A stretch of DNA of 64,000 bases, from the NCBI RefSeq assembly GCF_000737765.1, contig NZ_JPRI01000004.1, positions 124,001 through 188,000 of the forward strand. Direction: 5' to 3'. Positions 16,755 to 25,802 of the stretch are shown here, one piece after another. Each line of letters opens with the position of its first letter. Position 1 is the first letter of the stretch. Both the position numbers and the translations under genes were made by a program. Under the pieces are notes generated by a model. The model did not search any database, had not been told where the DNA came from, and was given only the letters and a program-made list of their open reading frames with translations. The stretch is from Chryseobacterium vrystaatense (lineage in GTDB: Bacteria > Bacteroidota > Bacteroidia > Flavobacteriales > Weeksellaceae).

Positions 16755-17324
16755 TTGAGAGAACTTTTAGAACAGATCAATAGCTACTATCCATTGTCGG
16801 AAGAAACAGTTGGAGCGATGGTCAATATATGTACAGAAGAGAGATTTCGAAAAAATGAACTTCTTCAGGAGGCAGGAGCAGTGGCCAGATATTATTATTT
16901 CATTAAATCAGGGCTTGTAGGGTATTATACTACTGATGAGCAGGGAGATTCCATTTACAAGATTTTCTTTGAAGAAAAGAGTTTTGTGGCTTCCACCGCT
17001 GCAATTATTAAAGGGGAACTCAGTGATTTTAATATTGTTGCGCTGGAGGATTGCTCAGTTATCAAATATCCTGTAAAAGCTTTCAGAGAGCTGATCGTTC
17101 AATACCATGATCTGGCACTGTTTCAGATCAGTTATCTGGAAAAAAACTGGGTGGTAAAAAAAGAACCGTTAGAAATTTCATTAAAACATGAGACCGCCAA
17201 ACAGCGCTATCTCCAGCTTTTGGAAAACAAATCGCTTTATAACAGACTGAAACAGCATCATATTGCTTCTTACCTGGGTATTACGCCCACTCAGCTAAGC
17301 CGAATAAAAAAAGAAATAAAATGA
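16755..17324 (+). CDS. Crp/Fnr family regulator with TTG start
   Basis: A 189-residue regulator with cyclic-nucleotide-binding fold and a C-terminal HTH that ends abruptly after the recognition helix (S-Y-L-G-I-T-P-T-Q-L-S-R-I-K-K-E), a compact form common in Bacteroidota. The best start is a TTG at 16755: the first in-frame ATG would remove about 22 residues including the first conserved helix. Last gene in the nucleosidase-GNAT cluster, 10 nt after the acetyltransferase stop. A terminator follows directly. The recognition residues differ from the other Crp/Fnr proteins of this window. Confidence 0.8.
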   Translation: MRELLEQINSYYPLSEETVGAMVNICTEERFRKNELLQEAGAVARYYYFIKSGLVGYYTTDEQGDSIYKIFFEEKSFVASTAAIIKGELSDFNIVALEDCSVIKYPVKAFRELIVQYHDLALFQISYLEKNWVVKKEPLEISLKHETAKQRYLQLLENKSLYNRLKQHHIASYLGITPTQLSRIKKEIK

Positions 17325-17325
17325 T

Positions 17326-17355
17326 AAAAGCTTCAACATATGTTGAGGCTTTTTG
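17326..17355 (+). terminator. intrinsic terminator after Crp/Fnr gene
   Basis: AAAGCTTCAAC / GTTGAGGCTTT stem with an ATAT loop and following T-run, immediately after the stop codon at 17324. Confidence 0.75.
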
Positions 17356-17465
17356 ATTGTATCGGCCGCATCTTTGCAACAGAAAATGAACATAGATCAA
17401 ATCAGAAGCAGATTAAAATGGCTTAAATTATAGATATCTATGGTTCGTAAATTAAACAGGAACAT

Positions 17466-18278
17466 ATGAAAAATTCAGCAAGTATTGTATGTGTATTGAT
17501 GATATCTGCACAACTTTCAGCACAAAAGGTCATTCATAAGGAGGTGTATAGTGCCAAAATGAACAGGAATATCAAGACCATTGTTATCACGCCTGATATA
17601 CAACAGGGAGCTGCTTATCCATCTGTGTATATTCTTCATGGCTACAGCGGAAATCCGGACAGGACCATCAAACAGGATATTCCGGATTTGGTTCAGAAGG
17701 CACAGGAACTTCAGATGATTTATGTATTGCCCGATGGAAATTTTGATTCATGGTATGCCGACAGTCCCTTGATCAGAGGGTCACAGTATCAGACTTTTAT
17801 CGGGCAGGAGCTGGTGGACTATATTAATAAAAACTATCCGGTGAAAAATGACAGAAAATTCCGGGGGATCGTGGGTTGGAGCATGGGAGGCTATGGCGCA
17901 GTAAATATTGGCACCACCTACAGTAAAACATTTGGTATTGTGGGAAGTTCATGTGGCGCTTTGGATTTTAACTCCTTCGGCGAAGGCTATATAAAATACC
18001 AGGTCGGCAAAGTATTGGGACCTTTGATTTCATTAAACCCTAAATTTTTGACAGATAATAAGGTTAAATTAATGTCATCTGCAGACCAACGTTATATCTT
18101 TGACTGTGGGACGGAGGACACACAGATGATTGCAATGAACAGAAACTTTCACAAAAAACTGACTGATCTTAAAATTCAACACCTGTATATAGAATCTTTA
18201 GGGGCACATGATGATCAGTACTGGAGCAGATCACTATCTGAACAGCTGACTTTATTTGATCAATTTTTTAAGCATTAA
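17466..18278 (+). CDS. secreted esterase (alpha/beta hydrolase, esterase D/tributyrin esterase-like)
   Basis: A 270-residue protein with a cleavable signal peptide (hydrophobic segment to A-Q-L-S-A-Q at ~20). The nucleophile motif G-W-S-M-G-G places Ser139 as catalytic residue; the oxyanion region is I-L-H-G-Y-S-G, and a C-terminal G-A-H-D-D-Q-Y-W supplies the histidine. This is the putative-esterase (Pfam Esterase) family that includes tributyrin esterase and feruloyl-esterase-like enzymes, probably periplasmic. Monocistronic: a terminator precedes it and another follows about 100 nt after its stop. Confidence 0.85.
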   Translation: MKNSASIVCVLMISAQLSAQKVIHKEVYSAKMNRNIKTIVITPDIQQGAAYPSVYILHGYSGNPDRTIKQDIPDLVQKAQELQMIYVLPDGNFDSWYADSPLIRGSQYQTFIGQELVDYINKNYPVKNDRKFRGIVGWSMGGYGAVNIGTTYSKTFGIVGSSCGALDFNSFGEGYIKYQVGKVLGPLISLNPKFLTDNKVKLMSSADQRYIFDCGTEDTQMIAMNRNFHKKLTDLKIQHLYIESLGAHDDQYWSRSLSEQLTLFDQFFKH

Positions 18279-18380
18279 AATCAACTTTATTTAAATGTGT
18301 TTATTTGTCTTTAAACTAAATACTTAAGTAGTGTTGGTTAAAGTTATTGTGGATTTCTTTTTTTTCCTTCATCGATCAAA

Positions 18381-18422
18381 AACTTTTCTGGTAGTATCTT
18401 GTATGCCGGGAAAGTTTTTTTT
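18381..18422 (+). terminator. intrinsic terminator
   Basis: AACTTTTCTGG pairs with CCGGGAAAGTT (two G-T pairs) across a 14-nt loop, followed by a run of eight Ts. It ends the esterase transcript and insulates the ECF operon. Confidence 0.7.
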
Positions 18423-18517
18423 ATAGCAGTATTTGGGTTCTCACCTTTTCTAAATTATTTTCTACATTTCATAAAATTTTCTGTAACATTCTTTAAGCTT
18501 ATGGATTTATAAGGTAT

Positions 18518-18994
18518 ATGGATTTTGAAAACTTATATCAGCAGTACTCACCCAAAATATTCAGGTTATGCCATGGATATTTTAACGATGTGGATATGGC
18601 TAAAGATATTACGCAGGAAACATTCATTACGGTATTTGAAAACCTGGGATCTTTAAAAAATACGAGCAATATTCCCGGATGGATCTTCAGGATCGCAACC
18701 AATAAATGTCTTAGACAGATCGAGAATGAAAAAAGGAATCAAACCGTGACAGATTATAATTTCACAAAAATCGAAGCTTCCGAAACACTTCATGAAGATG
18801 AGAAATTGGTCAGGCTGAGAAATTGTATCAAAGAACTTTCTGAAATTGACCGTTTGATCATCGGACTTTACCTGGAAGATGTTGCTCAGGAGAAGATCGG
18901 AGAGATCATTGGCATCAATCATTCTAATGTAAGGGTCAGAATACACCGGATCAAAGATGTTTTATCAAAAAAAATGAAAACCGATGAACAATAG
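18518..18994 (+). CDS. ECF-type RNA polymerase sigma factor
   Basis: A 158-residue sigma-70 family protein lacking region 1. Region 2 includes K-D-I-T-Q-E-T-F-I-T-V-F-E (about residues 29-41) and the following P-G-W-I-F-R-I-A-T-N-K-C-L segment; region 4 HTH is V-A-Q-E-K-I-G-E-I-I-G-I-N-H-S-N-V-R-V-R. ECF factors bind core polymerase and respond to envelope signals via an anti-sigma partner. Here the next gene overlaps by 11 nt and encodes a membrane protein that is the natural candidate anti-sigma factor. Confidence 0.9.
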   Translation: MDFENLYQQYSPKIFRLCHGYFNDVDMAKDITQETFITVFENLGSLKNTSNIPGWIFRIATNKCLRQIENEKRNQTVTDYNFTKIEASETLHEDEKLVRLRNCIKELSEIDRLIIGLYLEDVAQEKIGEIIGINHSNVRVRIHRIKDVLSKKMKTDEQ

Positions 18995-19574
18995 TTTTGA
19001 AGATATAAAAGACATCTGGCTTTCTGCGCAAAGCCGGGTTCCTGATATTGATCTGGTAAAAGAACAGATTTCAAATCTCAGAAAAAAGAAAAATGCTCAG
19101 GTGATGCGCTGGTATATTTCTGTGAGTGCATTTGCCCTGCTGATGATCTTTTACGTGATCTATACCGACAAACTGAACAGCATTTATGAAAGCATCTCAG
19201 AATTTATTCTTTTGTTTACAGGCAGTTTTCTCCTGTATCATTCCTGGACATCTGTCAAATTTCATAAAAGTGAATATTTACTAAGCAGTCAGGAGTTTCT
19301 GCAGCATATGAAAAGCAAAGCGAATGGTCAGAATAAAAAAAGAATTATCGTAAACTGTTTCAGCTTATCACTATTTGTAACAGCTCTTTTTATCTATTCT
19401 TTTGAGAAAATAAGTGTATCAAATACAGCAATCACAGTAACCTTCCTATTGTTTTTATTCATCAATTTTTTGATCTGGATGGTGATCAGACCTTTGTATG
19501 AAAAGAAGAGCCGTGAAAAAACAGCTTCATTCATTTTGACTGCTGAAAAGCTTCTTCAGGATATCAATACCTAA
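18984..19574 (+). CDS. membrane protein, probable ECF anti-sigma partner
   Basis: A 196-residue protein with a short soluble N-terminus (about 40 residues, D-I-K-D-I-W-L-S-A-Q) followed by four hydrophobic segments (about 42-60, 68-86, 122-140, 148-168) and a charged C-terminal tail. I do not recognise a named family. Its overlap with the ECF sigma gene and the cytosolic N-terminal helix, the part that usually clamps sigma, suggest an anti-sigma role; this is inference from context. It lacks a recognisable HxxxCxxC zinc anti-sigma motif. Confidence 0.6.
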   Translation: MNNSFEDIKDIWLSAQSRVPDIDLVKEQISNLRKKKNAQVMRWYISVSAFALLMIFYVIYTDKLNSIYESISEFILLFTGSFLLYHSWTSVKFHKSEYLLSSQEFLQHMKSKANGQNKKRIIVNCFSLSLFVTALFIYSFEKISVSNTAITVTFLLFLFINFLIWMVIRPLYEKKSREKTASFILTAEKLLQDINT

Positions 19575-19587
19575 AATATACCTTATT

Positions 19588-20466
19588 ATGACAAGAAATT
19601 TTGTACTGCTGTTTGTAACAGCACTGTTTTCGCATGCCCTTTTGGGACAAACTAAAACCTTACAGCACAATGACGTAAAAAGAAAATACATCGTCTATAT
19701 TCCAAAAGGATATGAATCTGCAGCTTCCCGGAGGTATCCCGTTGTTTTTAATTTCCACGGCGGTGGTATGACCCCGGTAGAACAAATGCTCTATACTCAA
19801 ATGAATAAAACAGCAGACCGTCATGGTTTTATTACAGTTTACCCCAAAGGAATTAAAGAAGACTGGAATGTGGGTTTTGGAATGTCCTACAAAAAAGGCA
19901 CGGATGATATCGGCTTTATAGAAACACTTCTTAACCAGATTGAAAAAGATTACAAGATAGACACCCAAAAGGTGTTTGCGGCAGGGTTGTCCAGAGGTGG
20001 ATTTTTTTGCCACCGTATTGCGGCAGAACTCCCTCACAGATTTTCGGCAATTGCTACAGCAGGTGCTTCTGTACCGGATTCTGTAGCTTATTATCATAAA
20101 GACAGAAAAGAGATAGGAGTTTTGATGGTGCATGGCAAAGCCGATGCGGTTGTAGATTATACAGGAAAGAATAATGGATATTTTTCTGCTCCGAAATCCT
20201 ATCAGTACTGGCAGACACAAGGGAATTCAAAAATAGGCAGAGAAAAAACGATCAAACATGATCCGGATAAAAGTGATAAAACAAGTGCTGAAATTATCGA
20301 GACAAAGACGGGAAAGAAATACGTTACCTTAATATCTATTGAAAATGGGGGTCATACCTGGCCCGGAGCCGATGATTTTAATATAGGACTTCCCATAGGA
20401 CTGACTTCTAAAGAAATAGATTTCAATGAATATATGTGGGAATTTTTTAATAAGCAGGAACTTTAA
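19588..20466 (+). CDS. secreted polyhydroxybutyrate-depolymerase/LpqC-like esterase (CE1)
   Basis: A 292-residue secreted alpha/beta hydrolase with signal peptide (cleavage after L-L-G-Q near residue 20). The oxyanion motif is F-N-F-H-G-G-G-M (about 52-59), the nucleophile motif A-G-L-S-R-G-G has Ser135, and the terminal N-G-G-H-T-W-P-G supplies the catalytic His; all are hallmarks of the LpqC/PHB-depolymerase and feruloyl/acetyl-xylan esterase group. It starts 13 nt after the membrane-protein gene, so an ECF-controlled operon sigma/anti-sigma/esterase is likely. Substrate could be a polysaccharide-linked ester or polyester. Confidence 0.85.
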   Translation: MTRNFVLLFVTALFSHALLGQTKTLQHNDVKRKYIVYIPKGYESAASRRYPVVFNFHGGGMTPVEQMLYTQMNKTADRHGFITVYPKGIKEDWNVGFGMSYKKGTDDIGFIETLLNQIEKDYKIDTQKVFAAGLSRGGFFCHRIAAELPHRFSAIATAGASVPDSVAYYHKDRKEIGVLMVHGKADAVVDYTGKNNGYFSAPKSYQYWQTQGNSKIGREKTIKHDPDKSDKTSAEIIETKTGKKYVTLISIENGGHTWPGADDFNIGLPIGLTSKEIDFNEYMWEFFNKQEL

Positions 20467-20498
20467 ACTATTAAAAAAACTTTCATCCAAAAATAAAA

Positions 20499-20529
20499 AT
20501 CCTTTTTAAGCACAAGTCTTAAAAAGGAT
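20499..20529. terminator. bidirectional terminator between convergent genes
   Basis: ATCCTTTTTAAG / CTTAAAAAGGAT perfect 12-bp stem with a 7-nt loop, flanked by A-rich and T-rich sequence, between the esterase and the leftward dioxygenase gene. Confidence 0.75.
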
Positions 20530-20565
20530 TTACTATAGATCATTTTCAGATATTACCTGAAATTT

Positions 20566-21663
20566 TTAAATATGCTTAAAGTTTTTACCCAAATGTTCTT
20601 CAATAACAAAGAACGGATCTTCTGTAAGCGTGTGAGCTCTCATTTCCATCAGACTTACTTTACTCATCATACGGAGCATGATTCTCCTTTCGCAACGGTG
20701 TTCTACACCGTCAACATTTCTTACACCTGCCCGGAAAGCTGATCTTCCGTGAGCACATAAATGGTTATTGACCAATATGACATCTCCTGCCTGAGGTGTG
20801 AAACCTGAATAAATAAGATCTCTTGCTTCTTCCCAAAATTCTGTCAGATGGCTGTGGGCATCATCAGTCTGCTTAATGCTCGGATTGAATAACTGTTCTG
20901 CGGCATCAAACCTCATAAAAGGCAGCTCATAGTTTCCATACAGAACGGCATCCAATGCTTCTTCTTCCTCTACATCTGTTTCCAGGTTGGCATCTTTCGG
21001 AATTTTGTACATACGCTCAAAAAGAGGTCTGAAATTTTCCCCGATAGATCCATGAGAACGTATTGAATATAGGGTAGAAGGTACCTGTTCTTCATTCCGG
21101 ATATACATAAAACTTAAAAAATCAGCCTGATGTTTCAGGAAGGCATCTTCGGTATGTACATAAAGATCTGTTGCAGATCCTGATCCGGTCTGTGTTTCTC
21201 TCATTTTCTCGTCCGGGATGATCGCATGCATCAGTCCGCCTCCTTTACGCTGGGAATAATATTGTACCGGTTTGGAAGGGAGTGCGCCGTGGATCAGTGC
21301 ACAGGCAAAACCGTAAATATTGAATTTGGAATAATCTGCAGATTGCCAGTTAGCCGGAGTATTTCCAATGTTTTCCTGATCAATGTCCATTAATCCCCTA
21401 AATACAAGGGCACCGTACTGATCTTTTGAAAAGTCGCTGGCAAAGTCAGCTGCTATATGTAGAATTCTTTCCGGTAAAAAGTAAGAAGCTAATTGATGAA
21501 CGTGGGTAATGAAGTCTCTGTTTTCATAGCTGCCATATTTTCTCTGAAGATGCGCCGCTGCATCTTGTATCATTCTTCTTTCCTGAGAGGTGATCTCAAT
21601 GACTCTGGGAAGTAGTTTTACCGCAGTAATACTGTCGTTATCTAAAATTTCTAGCGAATTCAT
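20566..21663 (-). CDS. Fe(II)/2-oxoglutarate L-lysine hydroxylase (KDO/clavaminate-synthase-like)
   Basis: A 365-residue enzyme of the clavaminate-synthase/VioC-like dioxygenases. The iron facial triad is His170 and Glu172 (in Y-V-H-T-E-D-A-F) and His305 (in L-C-A-H-G-R-S-A-F); the HxE form is typical of free amino acid beta/gamma-hydroxylases. Arginines around 326-331 fit the 2-oxoglutarate clamp. Bacteroidota homologues (KDO enzymes) hydroxylate L-lysine at C4. It is divergent from a PLP decarboxylase: 4-hydroxylysine decarboxylated at C1 gives 3-hydroxycadaverine, the building block I recall from the chryseochelin siderophores of Chryseobacterium. The ATG at 21663 is chosen; the frame extends 52 codons further without similarity. 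Lysine specificity is inference. Confidence 0.8.
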   Translation of the reverse strand: MNSLEILDNDSITAVKLLPRVIEITSQERRMIQDAAAHLQRKYGSYENRDFITHVHQLASYFLPERILHIAADFASDFSKDQYGALVFRGLMDIDQENIGNTPANWQSADYSKFNIYGFACALIHGALPSKPVQYYSQRKGGGLMHAIIPDEKMRETQTGSGSATDLYVHTEDAFLKHQADFLSFMYIRNEEQVPSTLYSIRSHGSIGENFRPLFERMYKIPKDANLETDVEEEEALDAVLYGNYELPFMRFDAAEQLFNPSIKQTDDAHSHLTEFWEEARDLIYSGFTPQAGDVILVNNHLCAHGRSAFRAGVRNVDGVEHRCERRIMLRMMSKVSLMEMRAHTLTEDPFFVIEEHLGKNFKHI

Positions 21664-21880
21664 TAAAAAAATATTTGGTGTGTGAATATAATTTTTATAT
21701 TTGTTTTTAATTATTCTAAATAACAATAGCTTGTTCAAAATTATGAATAATTTATCAATCACCCAAAAAAAACTTGAGAAAATGCAAAAAATAAAAACTT
21801 GACTTTCAAGTATATACACCTATATACTATACAGAATTCACACAACTTATTGATTTAAAAAATCACCTTACAAATACCAT
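21664..21880. promoter_or_regulatory. divergent promoter region of the siderophore locus
   Basis: A 217-nt AT-rich spacer between the dioxygenase and decarboxylase genes. It holds a segment at 21704-21724 with core TTATTCTAAATAA that shares an 11-mer with a palindromic promoter element at 48341-48365, and a short inverted repeat CTTGA-CTT-TCAAG at 21798-21810. Iron repression by Fur is expected for such loci and one of these may be the site, but neither is a clear match to the classical Fur box. No TAnnTTTG element stands out. Confidence 0.4.
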
Positions 21881-23404
21881 ATGAACAACAATCAAATGCC
21901 CGCCGGAGACATCCTGGGCGCTTCCTTACCTCACATTTCGGGGAATTTTGGAAATATTTTTCATACTGACAATTATGATCATTACCGTTCCGCTGTCGAA
22001 GAAACTTTGGACCTGGTAGGAACCTTTCTTCACAGAAACGACAAACCCTTCAGCGGAATAGAAGCCAAAGAAATGAAAGGCATGGTACAGCAGATAGACC
22101 TTAATCAAAAACTATCTTCGTATCAGGAGCTACTTGAAGAGGTAGATACTATATATGTAAAGCATGCGACTGCTTTTCACCTTCCCCAATACGTGGCACA
22201 CCTTAACTGTCCTATCGTTATTCCGGCATTGGCAGGAGAAATCCTTGTCAGCGCCATCAATTCTTCTCAGGATACCTATGATCAGAGTGCCGGAGGTACC
22301 TTCATGGAAAGGAAACTCATCGACTGGACTGCTGAGCAGATAGGTTATGGTACTGATAGCGACGGTGTTTTCACTGCAGGCGGATCTCAGAGCAACCTGA
22401 TGGGATTGGTAATGATGCGAGACTGCTTTTCTCAAAAAAGATACAACCATAATATTAAACTGGATGGTCTTCCTGCGGAAGCCGGGAGATTCAGAATTTT
22501 TGTTTCAGATAAATCGCATTTCAGTAACTTAAAGAATGCCTCTATTATGGGGTTGGGCGAAAAATGTATCGTTAAAGTTCCTACCGATGAAAGATTCTGT
22601 ATGGACATCACTTTGCTGAAAAAATACATGAAGAGAGAAGAGCAGTTGGGGAATATTCCTATCGGAATTGTAGCAACTGCCGGAACTACTGACTTCGGAA
22701 ACGTAGATCCACTGGAAGATATAGCCAATATTGCAGAGCATCACAATATCTGGATGCACGTAGACGCAGCTTACGGATGTGCCCTGTTATTAAGCGAAAA
22801 ATACCGTCATCTTCTGAATGGTATAGAAAGAGCAGATTCGGTAACGATAGATTATCACAAATCTTTTTTCCAGCCCATCAGCAGCAGTGCTTTTATTGTG
22901 AAAAATAAAAGAGAATTAAGAATCCTGAAACACCATGCAGACTATTTGAACCCTGCAGAAATGGATGAAGAGGAAATCCCGGCCCAGATCAACAAATCCA
23001 TTATTCAGAGTACGCGTAGATTCGATGCTTTGAAACTGTGGTTTACTTTAAGAATGATGGGCAAGGATCAGCTTGCAGAATATACAGATACTGTCATAGA
23101 TCTCACTAAAGATGTAGCATCTATGATCGCCGAAAATCCACATTTCGAACTGCTTTCCGATACAGATCTGAGCGTTCTGGTTTTCCGTTATATCCGATCT
23201 GATGTGGGGGACCTGAATGCTTTGAATCAATATATCAAGATGAAACTGTTTTACAGTGGAGAAGTTTTGGTAGCCAGCACCAAAGTGGATGGAAACTTCT
23301 ATCTGAAGTTTACTTTCCTTAATCCTATAACGACCACAGAAGATGTTCACCAAATTTTAAATAAAATAAAAGCACATGGAGAAGACTTTGGTACAGCAAA
23401 CTAA
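21881..23404 (+). CDS. PLP-dependent (hydroxy)lysine decarboxylase, group II
   Basis: A 507-residue enzyme of the aspartate-aminotransferase-fold group II decarboxylases (DOPA/glutamate/diaminobutyrate decarboxylase type; DesA-like). The PLP-binding lysine is Lys327 in D-Y-H-K-S-F-F-Q-P, and the cofactor-stacking D-A-A-Y-G segment lies about 30 residues before it (H-V-D-A-A-Y-G-C-A-L). In desferrioxamine-type pathways this step makes cadaverine from lysine. Pairing with the divergent lysine hydroxylase suggests it accepts 4-hydroxylysine. First gene of the siderophore operon; its 3' end overlaps the next gene by 29 nt. Confidence 0.87.
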   Translation: MNNNQMPAGDILGASLPHISGNFGNIFHTDNYDHYRSAVEETLDLVGTFLHRNDKPFSGIEAKEMKGMVQQIDLNQKLSSYQELLEEVDTIYVKHATAFHLPQYVAHLNCPIVIPALAGEILVSAINSSQDTYDQSAGGTFMERKLIDWTAEQIGYGTDSDGVFTAGGSQSNLMGLVMMRDCFSQKRYNHNIKLDGLPAEAGRFRIFVSDKSHFSNLKNASIMGLGEKCIVKVPTDERFCMDITLLKKYMKREEQLGNIPIGIVATAGTTDFGNVDPLEDIANIAEHHNIWMHVDAAYGCALLLSEKYRHLLNGIERADSVTIDYHKSFFQPISSSAFIVKNKRELRILKHHADYLNPAEMDEEEIPAQINKSIIQSTRRFDALKLWFTLRMMGKDQLAEYTDTVIDLTKDVASMIAENPHFELLSDTDLSVLVFRYIRSDVGDLNALNQYIKMKLFYSGEVLVASTKVDGNFYLKFTFLNPITTTEDVHQILNKIKAHGEDFGTAN

Positions 23405-25802
23405 GCTTACACAGAAAGCAGAGGAGATCACAGTACGGATTCTTCTGAATGGAATGCTCCGGGAACTTGGAAACGGAAAATTTTATCAGGGAGTTCCCAA
23501 ATATGACGCTCTTACTGCTCTGGCACTGGAAAACAGTACATATCCATTACACATACGATTTGAATTAAAGAAAAGCGGGATCTTTTTATTTGCTCCCGTT
23601 GCTTACCGTTCCGAAAGTACTTTCCATGATTACGGAAAGACTTTATGGGTGGTGGATCATCAGAATCAAAAGGTTTTCGAACCGGATGTTGATCAGCTGA
23701 CCGCACTGGTTTACCGCGAACTTTCCGGGCAGTTCAATGAAAAAGGTTTTGAACTGTTTACGAAAAGGATTCACAGCAGCTTAAGAAACCTTGAAATGAT
23801 CATGAAAGAAGGTTTGCAGGATAAAGATGCTTTAACCTATTCTTTTCTGGAATCCGAACAGCATCTTCCGGTAGGACATAACCTCCATCCTTTTACAAAA
23901 GCCAGAATGGGGTTTTCGAGAGAAGAACAGCTTCTGTACGGTCCGGAATTCAATAAAGGGATTCAACTGGAGTATTTCCTGGTACACAAAAGCTGTGTTC
24001 TTGAAAATTCAGTTTTAGATCAGCCTTACAGTGAATTTTTACAAAGTATCGTTTCATTACCTGAAGATATCGAACAGAAATACCTTAACGAAGGTGAAAA
24101 GCTTTCTGATTTCTATCCTGTTCCGTGTCATCCCTGGGAAGCCAATTATCTTTTGTCTGTCGAAGAGGGCGCCGCAATGATTAAAGACCGGACTTTAATC
24201 CATATGGGAGCTTTTGGAGAAGAATTTTATTCAACATCTTCTATCAGAAGTATGTACAGTCCAAATATTCCTTGGATGCCTAAGTTTTCTTTAAATGTTC
24301 TTTTAACGGGATCGATAAGAATCAATACGGAGAAAGACTTAAAAAGAGGGTATGCATCTGCCTTATGGCGTAAGCATGCAGGATATTCGTTTGAAAAGGA
24401 TTTTAATCAGTTCAGGTTGCTTTTGGAACCTGTGACCTTAGGTGTTTATCATCAGGATAAAAACAAAGAAAGTCTTAATCTTCTGATCCGCGAAAATCCA
24501 TTTTTGCCGGAAGATAAAATATTATTGCTGGCAAGGCTTTGTCAGGACGAGCCTGCAGACGGACAGAATTTTATCCAGCAGTTCTTTAAAGATGTTTCGG
24601 AAAAACTGGGAACGGGACTTGAAGAATCTGTGACTACCTGGTTTGCAAAATATGTTCAGCTACTGATTGCTCCTTTAAATCATTTATACAGCCAATACGG
24701 AATGGCTCCTGAGGCTCACCAGCAGAACCTTCTGATTCAACTGGATGAGCAACTGCTGCCACAGACTCTTTTTGTAAGAGACGCACAGGGCTATCTACTG
24801 AGAGAAAGCTCAAGGGATCAATACACAGATCTTTCAAAGGATTATCCTGAAATTGAAGATCTTTTCATCAGGGATGAACGTCTTTTAGATATAATCTCTT
24901 ATCATGTTTTGGTGAGCAACCTTTCAGCATTGGTTGCATCATTAGGAAAAACGGGATGGATTAAAGAAAAAACACTGATCAATATTCTGCATAACGAATT
25001 TGAACAGATTCATCACGAAATGCCGTCAGATTTCACCAGATATGCACTTAAAAACCGTCATTGGGGAACTAAAACCAACTTTAAGGCTGTCGCTAATGAA
25101 ATCGATGGGATCACAAGTGCTGCCGCTATTTCTTATGCTAAAGTTCCGAATCTTCTTCACCAGTATTATTTCTCAGATCAATTGATTCATCCAAAAGGAA
25201 AAGAGGTTTTCTTCAAGCGTTATTTCCAGAAGGATGATGTGACCATCACCATGAGACCGATGGATCTAGATGAAGATCTTGAAATGCTTCATGAGTGGTT
25301 TAACCGTGAACACGCTGTCAAAATCTGGCAGATGAACTGGCCGATCGACGAGCTGGAAACATATTACCGTTTGATGCTGCCGGGTGATGAGGCACACAGC
25401 TATATCGTGATGAGCAATGGTGAGCCTTCCTGTAATATTGAGGTATACTGGCCATGCAGAGATATAGTGGGAGATTACTATGATGTGCTTCCAACCGATT
25501 ACGGAACGCACCAGTTTATTGCACCAACAGACCCGAAGAAGAAATATGTTTCTCCTTCCACACAGTCTATGGTAGATTATGTATTTGGCCAGCCGGAAGT
25601 TGGAAAAATGGTCGGTGAAGGCTCTGTAGATTCTCTGGCATCTATGATGAACAAGGCTCATGTCGGATTCAAAGTAGATAAAGTCATTGAAATGCCGCAC
25701 AAAAAAGCCAACCTGAACTTCTGCTACAGAGAATGGTATTGGGAAAAATTCCCTCAGAACAAAGATGTACAATTCACCGTAAAAATCACTGAACATGAAT
25801 AA
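23376..25802 (+). CDS. IucA/IucC siderophore synthetase fused to a GNAT acyltransferase
   Basis: An 808-residue two-domain protein. Residues ~1-590 form an NRPS-independent siderophore (NIS) synthetase with the P-x-H-P-W-E-A-N segment, the ATP-binding S-T-S-S-I-R-S-M-Y loop and the catalytic P-E-A-H-Q-Q-N motif. Residues ~610-808 form an AlcB/IucB/DesC-like acyltransferase (M-R-P-M-D-L-D-E-D-L ... H-E-W-F-N ... N-I-E-V-Y-W). The synthetase condenses a carboxylate such as citrate with a polyamine; the acyltransferase acylates the N-hydroxyamine to a hydroxamate. Having both on one chain couples the steps. It overlaps the decarboxylase gene by 29 nt and the hydroxylase gene by 8 nt, so coupled translation is likely. 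Confidence 0.9.
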   Translation: MEKTLVQQTKLTQKAEEITVRILLNGMLRELGNGKFYQGVPKYDALTALALENSTYPLHIRFELKKSGIFLFAPVAYRSESTFHDYGKTLWVVDHQNQKVFEPDVDQLTALVYRELSGQFNEKGFELFTKRIHSSLRNLEMIMKEGLQDKDALTYSFLESEQHLPVGHNLHPFTKARMGFSREEQLLYGPEFNKGIQLEYFLVHKSCVLENSVLDQPYSEFLQSIVSLPEDIEQKYLNEGEKLSDFYPVPCHPWEANYLLSVEEGAAMIKDRTLIHMGAFGEEFYSTSSIRSMYSPNIPWMPKFSLNVLLTGSIRINTEKDLKRGYASALWRKHAGYSFEKDFNQFRLLLEPVTLGVYHQDKNKESLNLLIRENPFLPEDKILLLARLCQDEPADGQNFIQQFFKDVSEKLGTGLEESVTTWFAKYVQLLIAPLNHLYSQYGMAPEAHQQNLLIQLDEQLLPQTLFVRDAQGYLLRESSRDQYTDLSKDYPEIEDLFIRDERLLDIISYHVLVSNLSALVASLGKTGWIKEKTLINILHNEFEQIHHEMPSDFTRYALKNRHWGTKTNFKAVANEIDGITSAAAISYAKVPNLLHQYYFSDQLIHPKGKEVFFKRYFQKDDVTITMRPMDLDEDLEMLHEWFNREHAVKIWQMNWPIDELETYYRLMLPGDEAHSYIVMSNGEPSCNIEVYWPCRDIVGDYYDVLPTDYGTHQFIAPTDPKKKYVSPSTQSMVDYVFGQPEVGKMVGEGSVDSLASMMNKAHVGFKVDKVIEMPHKKANLNFCYREWYWEKFPQNKDVQFTVKITEHE

